A DNA stretch of 64,000 nt from positions 1 to 64,000 of the forward strand of contig NZ_SRYB01000016.1 in the NCBI RefSeq assembly GCF_004793975.1. The letters run 5' to 3'. Made by a program: the position numbers and the translations under genes. Below are positions 53,478 through 62,272 of the stretch, one piece after another. The notes beneath the pieces are model-generated. The model was not told the origin of the DNA. It did no database searches and saw only the letters and a list, made by a program, of their open reading frames with translations. Each line of letters opens with the position of its first letter. Position 1 is the first letter of the stretch. This stretch comes from Lepagella muris. Its GTDB lineage: Bacteria > Bacteroidota > Bacteroidia > Bacteroidales > Muribaculaceae.

Positions 53478-53687
53478 AGCAGATGGTATTTTTGAGGTTA
53501 TACTTAAACGATTATATAAGTAACCGTCGATTTTTATTGTCTCTGCAAACCGTGTTGTCAGTTTGCGAATGCTAATTTAGACATTTTTTTGCATATTACC
53601 AAGAAAATCCGTTTTTTCTGATGTGTTTTACAACATAATTGTAATTTTCTGCACCGATTCGATATATACGGAATCTTCTCCGGCTGA

Positions 53688-54518
53688 TTAAATTATCTGC
53701 AAATCAGAGGCTACGACCCATCCGATATAGTCGGAGTTGAGACGCACCTTATACCAGGTGACGTTGCCCTCGGCGTCCACCTCCTCCGAAAGCACCTGCA
53801 CGACGGTGCCTTTGGTGAGCACCTGACCCTTGCCTTGCTCCGATTCCTTGCCGGGTTCGGTCTGGAGGGTGGTCTTGAATGCCATCAGCACCCCCTCGCT
53901 CTCATTATGGTAGGCGCGTGCGCCCATGAAGGCGAAGAGGAGGAGCACGATGCTTACGCCCAGCACGACTATGCCACCGAAGAAACCTATCTTGCGGAGA
54001 ACGACACCGCGAGAGAAGATGTATAATGCCGCACATCCCACAAAGATAATGAATCCGGCAGCGGCAAATGACGCCCAGAAATTGGAGGATACATCCTCCG
54101 CCACGTATTTATGCACCGACTGGAAGAAGGATGGTTCATCCGTGCCGGTCTTGAAGCGCTTCCCTTTCTGCTCCGCCTTGTTGGCATCCTCCACACGGCT
54201 TGTCAGATAAGTGAGGTTGGCATTCACCTCGGATGAGGAGGGGTCGAGGCGATGCGCACGCTTGTAGCAAAGCATGGCGTTGCCGTAGTCGCCCTGATGG
54301 AAATAGGCGTTGCCGAGATCATATAGGAGAGCCACGGAGGTGCCATGTTCGTCGGCTACCGACTTATATAGCTGCACTGCACGCTCGTAGTCTTTCGCTT
54401 TGTAGGCTGAATCCGCCTCTGCCGTCAGCGTGGAGCCGGCGGCTGTGAAGCAGCCGGAGAACAGGGCGATAAGAAGCAGGGGCAATATCTTATTTATTGA
54501 GACGATCTTATTTTTCAT
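53688..54518 (-). CDS. batE: BatE-like TPR and SH3-domain membrane protein
   Basis: The last gene of the Bat (Bacteroides aerotolerance) operon. I chose the ATG at 54518 (MKNKIVSINKILPLLLIALF, signal sequence) in place of one 39 bp further upstream; it overlaps the batD stop by 11 bp, indicating translational coupling. The 276-residue protein has TPR repeats (about 35-120, e.g. ALLYDLGNAYFHQGDYGNAM). Two membrane segments follow (about 150-170 and 180-205), then a C-terminal bacterial SH3-like domain (GTVVQVLSEEVDAEGNVTWY, RLNSDYIGWV). The Bat proteins together form an envelope complex of unclear mechanism. Confidence 0.85.
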   Translation of the reverse strand: MKNKIVSINKILPLLLIALFSGCFTAAGSTLTAEADSAYKAKDYERAVQLYKSVADEHGTSVALLYDLGNAYFHQGDYGNAMLCYKRAHRLDPSSSEVNANLTYLTSRVEDANKAEQKGKRFKTGTDEPSFFQSVHKYVAEDVSSNFWASFAAAGFIIFVGCAALYIFSRGVVLRKIGFFGGIVVLGVSIVLLLFAFMGARAYHNESEGVLMAFKTTLQTEPGKESEQGKGQVLTKGTVVQVLSEEVDAEGNVTWYKVRLNSDYIGWVVASDLQII

Positions 54519-56352
54519 TTGAGACGGTTTTATTTTTGAACGCACTTTCAAGATCATTGATTATCGCCGCGCCACGGTCGTAGACGGGCTGCATGTCGGC
54601 TTTCGTGGATGCCGGAGCATATTTTGCAAACTCGCAGTCGTCGATGAGGAGGATAAGTTTCTCTATATCCTCCGCCGGCACCCCGGCATTCTCCATCGTC
54701 GCGCTTACGTTCTGGCGGTTGAGTTCGGATGTGGGCATCTTCAGCTTGTCGCCCAAGTATCCCCAGAGTGCTGACAACATCTCGTCGTAGAACTCATCCA
54801 CCATATTTTTGCGGATACAGAGGGCGGCTTTCTTCAGACGACGGCGTGCCACCTTGCTTGCCTGACGGCTCTTGACAGCAAGGAAGTCGGCATTAGCCTT
54901 CAGATAAGCACGATAGTAGGTCACGGCTCCGAGCAGCAGGAGTATCGGCAACAGATATAGCAGCCAATAGGCGAACCGCTCCACGTATGGCACGTGGGTC
55001 ATTGAGAGATTATCCCCCACGGGCATGAGATCGGAATTGAATGAGAGCTTCCCTTTGGTCTGCGAACGCTCCGAACCCTTACCCTTGCCGACGTTGACGG
55101 TGTAGCCTTTCGCCACGGAGGTCTCATACTTGCCGGTCTGCGGATTGAAGTAGACGAGACTTACGGAGGGTATCTCATACGTGCCTGCCTCAAGGGGCAT
55201 GAAGGAATAGTCGAACCGGGCGGTGCCGCTGACGTTGCTCTTCCCTACCGTGGCATTCACCTCCGGCGTTGGGCTATATACCTCCAACTGCGGCGGATAG
55301 AGAGCGTTAAGGTCGGGGAGCTTGACGTATTTGAGGTTGCCGGTGCCCGACACGTTGTAGACGATCGATGCCGCCTGATTGCTCATGAAGTTCTGCGACG
55401 GGAGTTCGGAGCTGATGCTGAACTGACCGACACCGCCTGAGAAATCTGCCGGCACCGGCGTTGGCAATGCCTTGACGGAGACAGTGAGATCGTTTGGCGT
55501 GACGTTGAGCTGCAATGGCTTAGCCACCGACATGCTTCCCCAGAAGGGGTCGTGGTAGTATTCGCGTTCATCGACACTGACGGTGTATTTGTTGCCGATC
55601 ACTTTCAAATCGCCCGCCATCTGCGGGAAGATGATATAGCGGGCTATTATTGCCGTGGCATACGTCTTACCCTGATAGGTCTCATAGTTGAGTGATGTGG
55701 AGACGTCTTTCGACTCCTCGACCACAAACCCCTCAAACTTAGGAGCGGATGTCGCGCCAATGAATTTTATAGCGTCGTATGTGGTGTAGAGCTTGACGGT
55801 ATAGACAAGAGCCTCCTGCTCGTAGGCTGATGAACGCGACACGTCAGCCTTCAGGAAGAGATTACCATCACCCTTACCGATGAATTTCGGTCCGTCGGCA
55901 CTGTTGTGGCGATCTTCGGGAGTCTGATCCTGACCCTGCGGCTGCGGCTGAGACGGCACGGCGGCTGAGCCTATCGCGTAGGATACGGCATTACTCTTGA
56001 CTCCCCCGACCGTGACCGGTCCGAAGGTATAGGATCCCTCCTTCTGCGCACGCAGCGTGAGGGTGTAAGTGTAGCTGAAGCTTTGGGTGGTCTTTCCGTT
56101 GACGCTCGTGAAGCGTGAGCTCTGCCCCGTTCTGTCGAAATACATCACCTTCGCGCCAGGCACGGAGGCGGGTTTCTCAGGGACGGCGTCAAGGTCGGAC
56201 ACTTCATAATAGATGTAGAAAAGCTCACCGACTGCCGCCTGACGTCTGCCACGTCCGGCATCGACTGTCAGTCTCACAGATGCGGCATAAGCCGACATGC
56301 CGCCGAGGAGCAGCATGATAAGGAGTGTGATATGTCTGATTTTTGTTTTCAT
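54508..56352 (-). CDS. batD: BatD-type envelope protein (oxygen tolerance)
   Basis: The 614-residue protein has a signal peptide (about 1-23) and several Ig-like beta domains (about 25-450), with the BatD features VTVGGVKSNAVSYAIGS and EREYYHDPFWGSMSVAKPLQ. A transmembrane helix (about 470-490, LLYLLPILLLLGAVTYY) precedes a cytoplasmic helical tail. It lies between the short BatD paralogue and batE, with an 11-bp overlap with the latter. In Bacteroides and Leptospira Bat genes affect oxidative-stress tolerance; the direct function is not known. Full length for the family. Confidence 0.88.
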   Translation of the reverse strand: MKTKIRHITLLIMLLLGGMSAYAASVRLTVDAGRGRRQAAVGELFYIYYEVSDLDAVPEKPASVPGAKVMYFDRTGQSSRFTSVNGKTTQSFSYTYTLTLRAQKEGSYTFGPVTVGGVKSNAVSYAIGSAAVPSQPQPQGQDQTPEDRHNSADGPKFIGKGDGNLFLKADVSRSSAYEQEALVYTVKLYTTYDAIKFIGATSAPKFEGFVVEESKDVSTSLNYETYQGKTYATAIIARYIIFPQMAGDLKVIGNKYTVSVDEREYYHDPFWGSMSVAKPLQLNVTPNDLTVSVKALPTPVPADFSGGVGQFSISSELPSQNFMSNQAASIVYNVSGTGNLKYVKLPDLNALYPPQLEVYSPTPEVNATVGKSNVSGTARFDYSFMPLEAGTYEIPSVSLVYFNPQTGKYETSVAKGYTVNVGKGKGSERSQTKGKLSFNSDLMPVGDNLSMTHVPYVERFAYWLLYLLPILLLLGAVTYYRAYLKANADFLAVKSRQASKVARRRLKKAALCIRKNMVDEFYDEMLSALWGYLGDKLKMPTSELNRQNVSATMENAGVPAEDIEKLILLIDDCEFAKYAPASTKADMQPVYDRGAAIINDLESAFKNKTVSNEK

Positions 56353-56406
56353 TGTCTAAATCGGATTCTTCGGATTAAGCAGTTAATTGTGGAGCTGTAG
56401 CGCGAC

Positions 56407-57321
56407 TTATATCTCCATCGTCACGGGCGGTTTCTCCCTTACAGATTTCCTTTCCTCCACCTCTATCTCAATGGGTTTTGATCTTGCCTTGACGTATTTC
56501 CCCTTCTCGCTGTCGAAGTAGGAAAATTCTATCGGATTCACCACGTATTTGCCGGGTTTGTCGGCTACGAATACACATTCAATCTCCAATTCGGAGCCTA
56601 ATTTCCCGTGATGGATGAAATAAGACACGTTGTCTGTCATGGATTTGAATTGCAACCCTTCGCCTAATGCCGACCGGATATCGGGCAACGCGGCATCGGA
56701 GAGATCGCCGGTGCCTGCCACCGTCACCAGCAGACAGGATTCCTCGCCTGCCACGGCACCATGATGAAGGGATGCCTCCACCTCAAAATCACCTATCGCA
56801 CCGGAATAGTCGGCAGGCTTTCCCTTTTCCGGAAGAGGACTGACCTGCATCGAGATGTCGGGGGCGGTCAGCTCCTCCACGGCTATCCTGTTGGTGATCA
56901 TCGGACCCCAGAAGGGATCGTTGACCCTCACCTGACGGTTGAAGCCGACACGGTAGTCGCCACCCCGTATCTCATATTTCCCGGATTTCCCTGCCCCGAT
57001 GAAGAAACGGTCAATGACCACAGTGTAGTAGGTCTTGCCGTCTCTCTCAATCTTGTCGATATGGGAATCGGAGGCGGAACGGGTGACTGCCAACTCTCCG
57101 AAATCAGGATTGGCAAGTATCTCCGCACCTGCCACGTCCTCCTCCGGGGAGAAAAGCACCACCTCGTAGATCAGGCGTTCCCCCTCGGTCGACCGATTAC
57201 GGTCAAGACGGGTCTCAAGAAAAGGCTGATTATGCACAGTCTTCCCCTTTCCCCACACGGAGAGGGGGGAAAGCAACATGATTGTCATCATGAATATCCA
57301 TATACACTTACCTTTTCCCAT
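56407..57321 (-). CDS. Short BatD paralogue without membrane anchor
   Basis: A 304-residue secreted protein (signal about 1-24) with the same core as BatD: VVIDRFFIGAGKSGKYEIRG, VNDPFWGPMITNRIAVEEL and a final Ig-like domain (KPGKYVVNPIEFSYFDSEKG). It ends at VTMEI with no transmembrane segment, so it is about half the size of the BatD encoded next. It probably arose by duplication and works with the same complex in the periplasm. It lies 12 bp after the TPR gene and 54 bp before batD. Confidence 0.8.
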   Translation of the reverse strand: MGKGKCIWIFMMTIMLLSPLSVWGKGKTVHNQPFLETRLDRNRSTEGERLIYEVVLFSPEEDVAGAEILANPDFGELAVTRSASDSHIDKIERDGKTYYTVVIDRFFIGAGKSGKYEIRGGDYRVGFNRQVRVNDPFWGPMITNRIAVEELTAPDISMQVSPLPEKGKPADYSGAIGDFEVEASLHHGAVAGEESCLLVTVAGTGDLSDAALPDIRSALGEGLQFKSMTDNVSYFIHHGKLGSELEIECVFVADKPGKYVVNPIEFSYFDSEKGKYVKARSKPIEIEVEERKSVREKPPVTMEI

Positions 57322-57333
57322 AACTCGCCTGCA

Positions 57334-58119
57334 TTACCAATTCTTACGGTTGCGGTTTCTGCCACCGCTCTTATCTCCCTGATTTCCGGCAGCGACTTTC
57401 GCACGCGTCTTGTTCTCCTTATTCTCCATAGCCTGCAGAATCTGGTCTGCCGTCTGCTTGTTGATGTCCTGACGGTCTTGCTGCTGATTCTGGTTCTGTT
57501 GGTTCTGATCCTTGTTCCGGTCCTGATTCTGCTGGTTCTGGTCTTTATTCTGGTCCTGATTCTGATCCTGGTTCTGATCCTTATCCTGATCCTGATTCTG
57601 GTCTTTGTCCTGATCCTGATTCTGGTTCTGGAGTTTCAGCTGGGTGATACGCAGATTTCTGCGTGCCGCCTCATCGTCAGGGTTCAGACGGAGCGACTGC
57701 TTATAATAGTTGAGCGCGTTGGAATAGTCTTCGGAGTTAAACGCGATGTTGCCGAGATTGTAGTTGGCACGCGAGGCGAGCATCGGTTTCTCCCTGCCCA
57801 TCTGCGACACCTGCTCCATCACTTTCTTACCGTTCTCGAGCATATCCTTTGCAGCCTGCGTAGTGTCAGACGGGTTGGAGCCGAGACGTATCTGCGACAA
57901 TCCGAGATTGTATCTTGCCACAGCCGACGAGGGATTCTCCTTCAACGCCTGCTGATATTTCAGATAGGCGGCACGGTATCGCCCGTTGTTGTAGAGTTTG
58001 TTACCTTCGGTGATGTTGTTGCGTTCCTTACGGGTGGACTCAGCCGACTGCGCCGAGATCTCGCCGCAGCAGAATGCCATGGAAAGAAACGCGATGAATA
58101 TAATCAGCTTCCCTTTCAT
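57334..58119 (-). CDS. batC: BatC-like TPR protein with N/Q/D/K-rich repeat
   Basis: The 261-residue protein has a signal peptide (about 1-23) and TPR repeats (about 38-155, e.g. GRYRAAYLKYQQALKENPSS and NLGNIAFNSEDYSNALNYYK). A low-complexity tract of N, Q, D and K (164-221; DNA 57457-57630) comes before a basic tail. The TPR part would bind other Bat proteins in the periplasm. The start overlaps the batB stop by 4 bp (ATGA). The low-complexity repeat is built from short DNA units and may vary in length between strains. Confidence 0.85.
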   Translation of the reverse strand: MKGKLIIFIAFLSMAFCCGEISAQSAESTRKERNNITEGNKLYNNGRYRAAYLKYQQALKENPSSAVARYNLGLSQIRLGSNPSDTTQAAKDMLENGKKVMEQVSQMGREKPMLASRANYNLGNIAFNSEDYSNALNYYKQSLRLNPDDEAARRNLRITQLKLQNQNQDQDKDQNQDQDKDQNQDQNQDQNKDQNQQNQDRNKDQNQQNQNQQQDRQDINKQTADQILQAMENKENKTRAKVAAGNQGDKSGGRNRNRKNW

Positions 58120-59165
58120 TTCTTATCCTCCTTTTTGAAAAATGTGATTTTGTCAAGCCAGCCGATCTTGCGGTCAAGCACAAAAATATCCACTACAATC
58201 AACGCAAGGGCAAACCATACGAAGATGGCGAATAGCTCATCATGAATTGCGGAGAAACTTGACTCCAGCGCCGACTTCTTCACAGTGTCGAGCTGCTTGT
58301 CGAGCTCGTTGAGCGCGTCATTGTTGGAGGCATTGACGTAGATGCCCTTTCCTGCAGAAGCGATTTCCGTGGCAAGGTCCTCGTTAAGAGCGGTCCTGAC
58401 GGGTTCGCCGGTCTCGGGGTCGATAAGGTATGCGCCGTTTCTGACAGGTATAGGCACGGGGGTGGTAGATCCGAGACCAACGACGTCGAGCTGTATACCG
58501 TTGCGTGCGGCAGTCTTTGCAGCATCCATCACGCTTTGGGTGTCTTCCAGATCCTCGGCATCGGTGATGAGGATTATCGCCTTGCCGATTTTCTTATCCT
58601 CGCTGAAGGATTTAGCTGCCATGTCGATGGCTGCGGTTATGTTGGTGCCTTGATTGTCGATCGACGATGGGTCAATGGAATTGAGAAACATCTTCGCCGA
58701 CACGTAATCACTGGTCACGGGAATCAGCGTGTAGGCGTCGCCGGCATAGACAATCAGCCCCACCCTGTCGTTGTCAAGACGGTTGATGAGCTTTTCCAGA
58801 ATAAGCTTGGCAGTGCGCATCCTGTCGATGCCCTTCTCATCGGCGGTGGATGAGGCAAGCATCGAGTTGCTGGCGTCAACTGCAATCACGACCTCAATAC
58901 CCTCCTTTACTGTCTTCTCATCCTTGACGCCACCCCACGGGCGGGCAAAAGCTATGACCAACAGCGCGAGAGCCATCATCTCGAGAGTGAGTTTGATGGG
59001 GGGCTTGTAGGGCGACACTTCGGGCATCAACGGGGTGAGCACCCTGAGCTGTCCGAACTTATTCAGGTTCTTCCGTCGGGCATAGCGCGCCCAGGCATAG
59101 AGCACGATGAATGCCGGCACCAGGAGCAGGAGCAACAGAAGTTTGGGATAAGCAAAACTAAACAT
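58116..59165 (-). CDS. batB: BatB: VWA-domain inner membrane protein
   Basis: The 349-residue protein has two N-terminal membrane helices (about 7-25 and 60-76), a von Willebrand factor A domain with MIDAS residues Asp97, Ser99 and Ser101 (AVDASNSM), and a C-terminal membrane helix (about 315-335). The order matches BatB. It overlaps the TPR gene by 4 bp and follows batA by 77 bp. VWA domains paired with a MoxR ATPase are thought to form a chaperone-like metal-dependent complex, which the MoxR gene at 62273-63268 supplies here. Confidence 0.9.
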   Translation of the reverse strand: MFSFAYPKLLLLLLLVPAFIVLYAWARYARRKNLNKFGQLRVLTPLMPEVSPYKPPIKLTLEMMALALLVIAFARPWGGVKDEKTVKEGIEVVIAVDASNSMLASSTADEKGIDRMRTAKLILEKLINRLDNDRVGLIVYAGDAYTLIPVTSDYVSAKMFLNSIDPSSIDNQGTNITAAIDMAAKSFSEDKKIGKAIILITDAEDLEDTQSVMDAAKTAARNGIQLDVVGLGSTTPVPIPVRNGAYLIDPETGEPVRTALNEDLATEIASAGKGIYVNASNNDALNELDKQLDTVKKSALESSFSAIHDELFAIFVWFALALIVVDIFVLDRKIGWLDKITFFKKEDKK

Positions 59166-59242
59166 TGATATTCAGACGTTTTTATATTAATCAGACGACA
59201 TTGCAGTCATCCTTGTTTCTGTTTGATTCGGTTGGAGGCGCG

Positions 59243-60220
59243 TCAGGGTATCCGCCGCAATATTGTGTAGCGCATCAGCAGGTAGGCGCAGAATGCGCAC
59301 AGAGCGAGGAGCACCCAGGGCATGAAGTTCTCATCGGTAAGGGTAAACTTGTCGACATCGAGCACAGTTTTCTCCAGACTATCTATCTCTTCAAACACCT
59401 GACGGAGCATTTTTTCATCCGTAGCCCTGAAATATTTTCCACCGGTGAGCGAGGCAATCTCCTTGAGCGACTGCTCATCTATTTTTGTCTCAAGCGTGGT
59501 AGTGGAGAATCCGTAGGGGTCGGTGATCTGAATGGAGCCGTTTGTGCCGACTCCGATGGTGTAGACCTTTATACCCTTCTGCTTGGCTATCTGTGCCGCC
59601 GTGGAGGGTGGCACATCGCCGGCGTTGTTGGTGCCGTCGGTCAGAAGGATTATGCTTTTCGACTTTGCCTTTCCGGAGGCGATACGGTTGATCGCGCTTG
59701 TGAGACCGTCGCCTATGGCGGTGCCATCGTTAAGTTCTCCCATCTCCACCTGGCTTATGGCGTTGATGAGGGCGGCACGGTCGTTGGTCAGCGGCATGAG
59801 CGACAGGCTCTCTCCGGCAAAAACCACGAGACCCATGTTGTCGTCGGTGCGCTGGCTGACGAATTTCGACGCCACATCCTTTGCGGCGGCGAAGCGACTG
59901 GGGGTGAAATCGTGGGCGGACATACTGCCCGATATGTCGAGGGCAAGGATGATGTCGGTGCCTTCGATTCGCGATGTGCGCAGATGATCATGAGTCTGCG
60001 GGCGTGCGAGAGCCACTATCATCGCGCCGATAACCACAAGCTGCAGAGCGAATGCCACGTGCATAGCCACAGTCTTCCACGTGACGGGAAGTTTTGCCAC
60101 AGGTGAAATTGTGGATATACCCAGAGAGGGGTTGGCGTTGCGGTGTTTCCATACGTACCACGCGATAAGGGGGACGTAGATGAGGAAAAGCCACAGAAGG
60201 GCGGGATGCTTGAACATCAT
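59243..60220 (-). CDS. batA: BatA: VWA-domain inner membrane protein
   Basis: The 325-residue protein has N-terminal membrane helices (about 8-24 and 55-72), a VWA domain with MIDAS Asp95, Ser97 and Ser99 (LALDISGSMS), and a C-terminal membrane helix (about 300-318). A Met-Met start lies at 60218-60220. Its ATG overlaps the preceding gene's TGA (ATGA), showing tight coupling. It is a paralogue of BatB, encoded directly downstream. The role is in the Bat envelope complex; the biochemical activity is unknown. Confidence 0.9.
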   Translation of the reverse strand: MMFKHPALLWLFLIYVPLIAWYVWKHRNANPSLGISTISPVAKLPVTWKTVAMHVAFALQLVVIGAMIVALARPQTHDHLRTSRIEGTDIILALDISGSMSAHDFTPSRFAAAKDVASKFVSQRTDDNMGLVVFAGESLSLMPLTNDRAALINAISQVEMGELNDGTAIGDGLTSAINRIASGKAKSKSIILLTDGTNNAGDVPPSTAAQIAKQKGIKVYTIGVGTNGSIQITDPYGFSTTTLETKIDEQSLKEIASLTGGKYFRATDEKMLRQVFEEIDSLEKTVLDVDKFTLTDENFMPWVLLALCAFCAYLLMRYTILRRIP

Positions 60221-61248
60221 GACTCACCTCCTTTCTTTGTCTCGGTTTTCTTTATCTCAGGATTCTGACCGTCACCCTCCTCCGCATCTGCTGCAACGAC
60301 AGGGACAGGCTTGGTTTCCTCCACAAATCTGACGGCATTGTCGTAGGCTGCTATATTGTCGGCAGGCAACGGACGCACTTTTGCAAATTTTACGAAATCA
60401 GCCACACTGAGAATCTGGCGCACGTAGTCGCGCTTATCCTTGACATCGCTTGAATAGAGATGATCCATAATCTCGCGTGAGGTCATCTCCATGGCGTTTA
60501 TACCAAAGCGGCGAGCAAGGTAGATTCTCAGGATATCGGTCAGACGGGTGAAGTATTCCTTCTCCATCCCCTGCTCCCAAAGATTCTTCGCCTTGAGTTC
60601 GCGCAGATCCTTTATTGCGGTCTCGTAAGGTGTAGGCTCCGGTTTCTTCTTCAGAACGGTGCCCTCTTTCTTATATCTTCTCATGCCCCACAAGAATGCG
60701 ACAATGGCAAGGAGGATAGCTATTATTATCCACCAGTAATCCACCATCCAGTCAGGAAGCGCGTCAAGCACCGATTTACCCTCCGGCTCAGCCACCTGCG
60801 CAAATCCAGCGATTGGGTCGTCGGCAGTCACGTTGACGGGCACCACGTTAAGGGTCAGCGCGTTGGAGCGTGCCGAGTCGCTTTCCGACACGTAGACAAA
60901 CTCCGGCAGACGGTAGGAGCCGGAATCGAATGCCTGCAACGGCACCTTGTAGTTGATCTGTATGCGGTTTGACCCGAGGTCGATGGTGTCTGCCTTGTAG
61001 GAGGTGCGCAGCTCTATGCTGTCGCCGCAGATGCCGACGTATCCCTTATTAATGTCGGCATTCCTGAAGAGCGGAAATCCACCGGGTTTACCCTTATCCT
61101 GCACCACCTCAAGGTTGAGCGTGGTGAGCTTACCCATGAGGACACTGACGGAATCGAGACGCGCGGATACCGACACCTTCGCCGACACACCCGACACGCA
61201 CGCCAACGACAGGGCTATAACGGAAAAAAATCTTAAAATTCGGTTCAT
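60217..61248 (-). CDS. Membrane protein of the Bat operon (DUF4381-like)
   Basis: Function unknown, but regularly found between DUF58 and BatA. I start at the ATG at 61248 (MNRILRFFSVIALSLACVSG, signal peptide); an upstream in-frame start would overlap the DUF58 gene and lacks a signal. The 343-residue protein has a periplasmic beta-rich domain (about 24-165, e.g. SVLMGKLTTLNLEVVQDKGK) and a membrane helix (about 174-195, WWIIIAILLAIVAFLWGM). A cytoplasmic helical domain ends in an acidic/basic tail. It has a 32-bp gap from the DUF58 gene and an ATGA overlap with batA. Confidence 0.78.
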   Translation of the reverse strand: MNRILRFFSVIALSLACVSGVSAKVSVSARLDSVSVLMGKLTTLNLEVVQDKGKPGGFPLFRNADINKGYVGICGDSIELRTSYKADTIDLGSNRIQINYKVPLQAFDSGSYRLPEFVYVSESDSARSNALTLNVVPVNVTADDPIAGFAQVAEPEGKSVLDALPDWMVDYWWIIIAILLAIVAFLWGMRRYKKEGTVLKKKPEPTPYETAIKDLRELKAKNLWEQGMEKEYFTRLTDILRIYLARRFGINAMEMTSREIMDHLYSSDVKDKRDYVRQILSVADFVKFAKVRPLPADNIAAYDNAVRFVEETKPVPVVAADAEEGDGQNPEIKKTETKKGGES

Positions 61249-61280
61249 TTGCAATTCAAGTTTGTGGCGGAGACTGCCGG

Positions 61281-62162
61281 TTATCGACGTGTCCCCGCAC
61301 GGTTGCGGAACAATGCCAGCAATGCTTTCACGTAGTCCTCGTCTGTAGTGACCGAAGCGAGGTCCACACCACATTTGCCGACAGTGGAGGAGAGTTTCTG
61401 CTGACGTTCGTACCATGCCTTGTCAAACGCCTTCCTCACCTTGGCGGAGGAGGTGTCGAGCCAACGGTCGGCGCCGGTCTCCATGTCGCGCACTCTCACC
61501 AGACCCACGTCGGGCAGGCGGGCGTCGCGCTTGTCGTAGACCTGTATGGCGGCAAGGTCATGCTTACGGTTGGCTATCGACATGCTGGAGAAATAGTCGT
61601 GGTTGTCGATGAAATCGCTCAGCAGAAAGGCTGTGCACCGCTTCTTGAGGGCGTTGGTCATGAATTTCAATGCCACATCGATGTTGGTGCCACGGCTTTC
61701 CGGCTTCATGTCGATTATCTCGCGTATGATGAGGAGGATATGCTTCTTACCCTTCTTTGGGGGTATAAACTTTTCGATGCGGTCGCTGAAGAATATCACC
61801 CCGACCTTGTCGTTGTTCTGTATGGATGAGAATGCCAAAGTGGCGGCAATCTCGGCTATCACCTCTTTTTTCTCGTCGCCGACAGCACCGAAATCACTAC
61901 TTCCACTCACGTCGATGAGCAGCATCATGGTGAGCTCGCGTTCCTCCTCATACACCTTGACGAAGGGCTTATTGTGGCGCGCAGTGACGTTCCAGTCGAT
62001 GTCGCGTATGTCGTCGCCCGGCTGATATTCCCTCACTTCCGAAAATATCACGCCTCTGCCCTTGAAGGCGGTATGATACTCTCCGGCAAAGATGTTCTGG
62101 CTTAGACCACGAGTCTTTATCTCTATTTTTCTGACTTTCTGAAGCAGTTCTTTAGCGTCCAT
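61281..62162 (-). CDS. DUF58 (VWA-like) protein of the MoxR-Bat operon
   Basis: The 293-residue protein carries the DUF58 signature (YQPGDDIRDIDWNVTARHNK, about 47-66) followed by the VWA-like domain with LLIDVSGSSDFG. It lacks signal peptide and membrane segments, so it is cytoplasmic. DUF58 proteins are encoded next to MoxR ATPases across bacteria and probably act as their adaptor. The start codon ATG at 62162 gives MDAKELLQKVRKIEIKTRGL, typical of the family. A 110-bp gap containing the hairpin CCGTGATG/CATCACGG (62224-62259) separates it from moxR. Confidence 0.88.
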   Translation of the reverse strand: MDAKELLQKVRKIEIKTRGLSQNIFAGEYHTAFKGRGVIFSEVREYQPGDDIRDIDWNVTARHNKPFVKVYEEERELTMMLLIDVSGSSDFGAVGDEKKEVIAEIAATLAFSSIQNNDKVGVIFFSDRIEKFIPPKKGKKHILLIIREIIDMKPESRGTNIDVALKFMTNALKKRCTAFLLSDFIDNHDYFSSMSIANRKHDLAAIQVYDKRDARLPDVGLVRVRDMETGADRWLDTSSAKVRKAFDKAWYERQQKLSSTVGKCGVDLASVTTDEDYVKALLALFRNRAGTRR

Positions 62163-62272
62163 ATTTCACTGATTCTCTATTTCGGAACGGTGCTGCGGTT
62201 CCGGTTCATATTATGCGGTCTGACCGTGATGACCACCGTATTTGCCGGCGGCATCACGGATAGACTTATCAA

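Noticed and set aside
62163..62272. Short minus-strand frame between moxR and the DUF58 gene (ends GKYGGHHGQTA)
   Set aside because: About 20 codons, overlaps the end of moxR without a plausible start; the region is better explained by the hairpin at 62224-62259.
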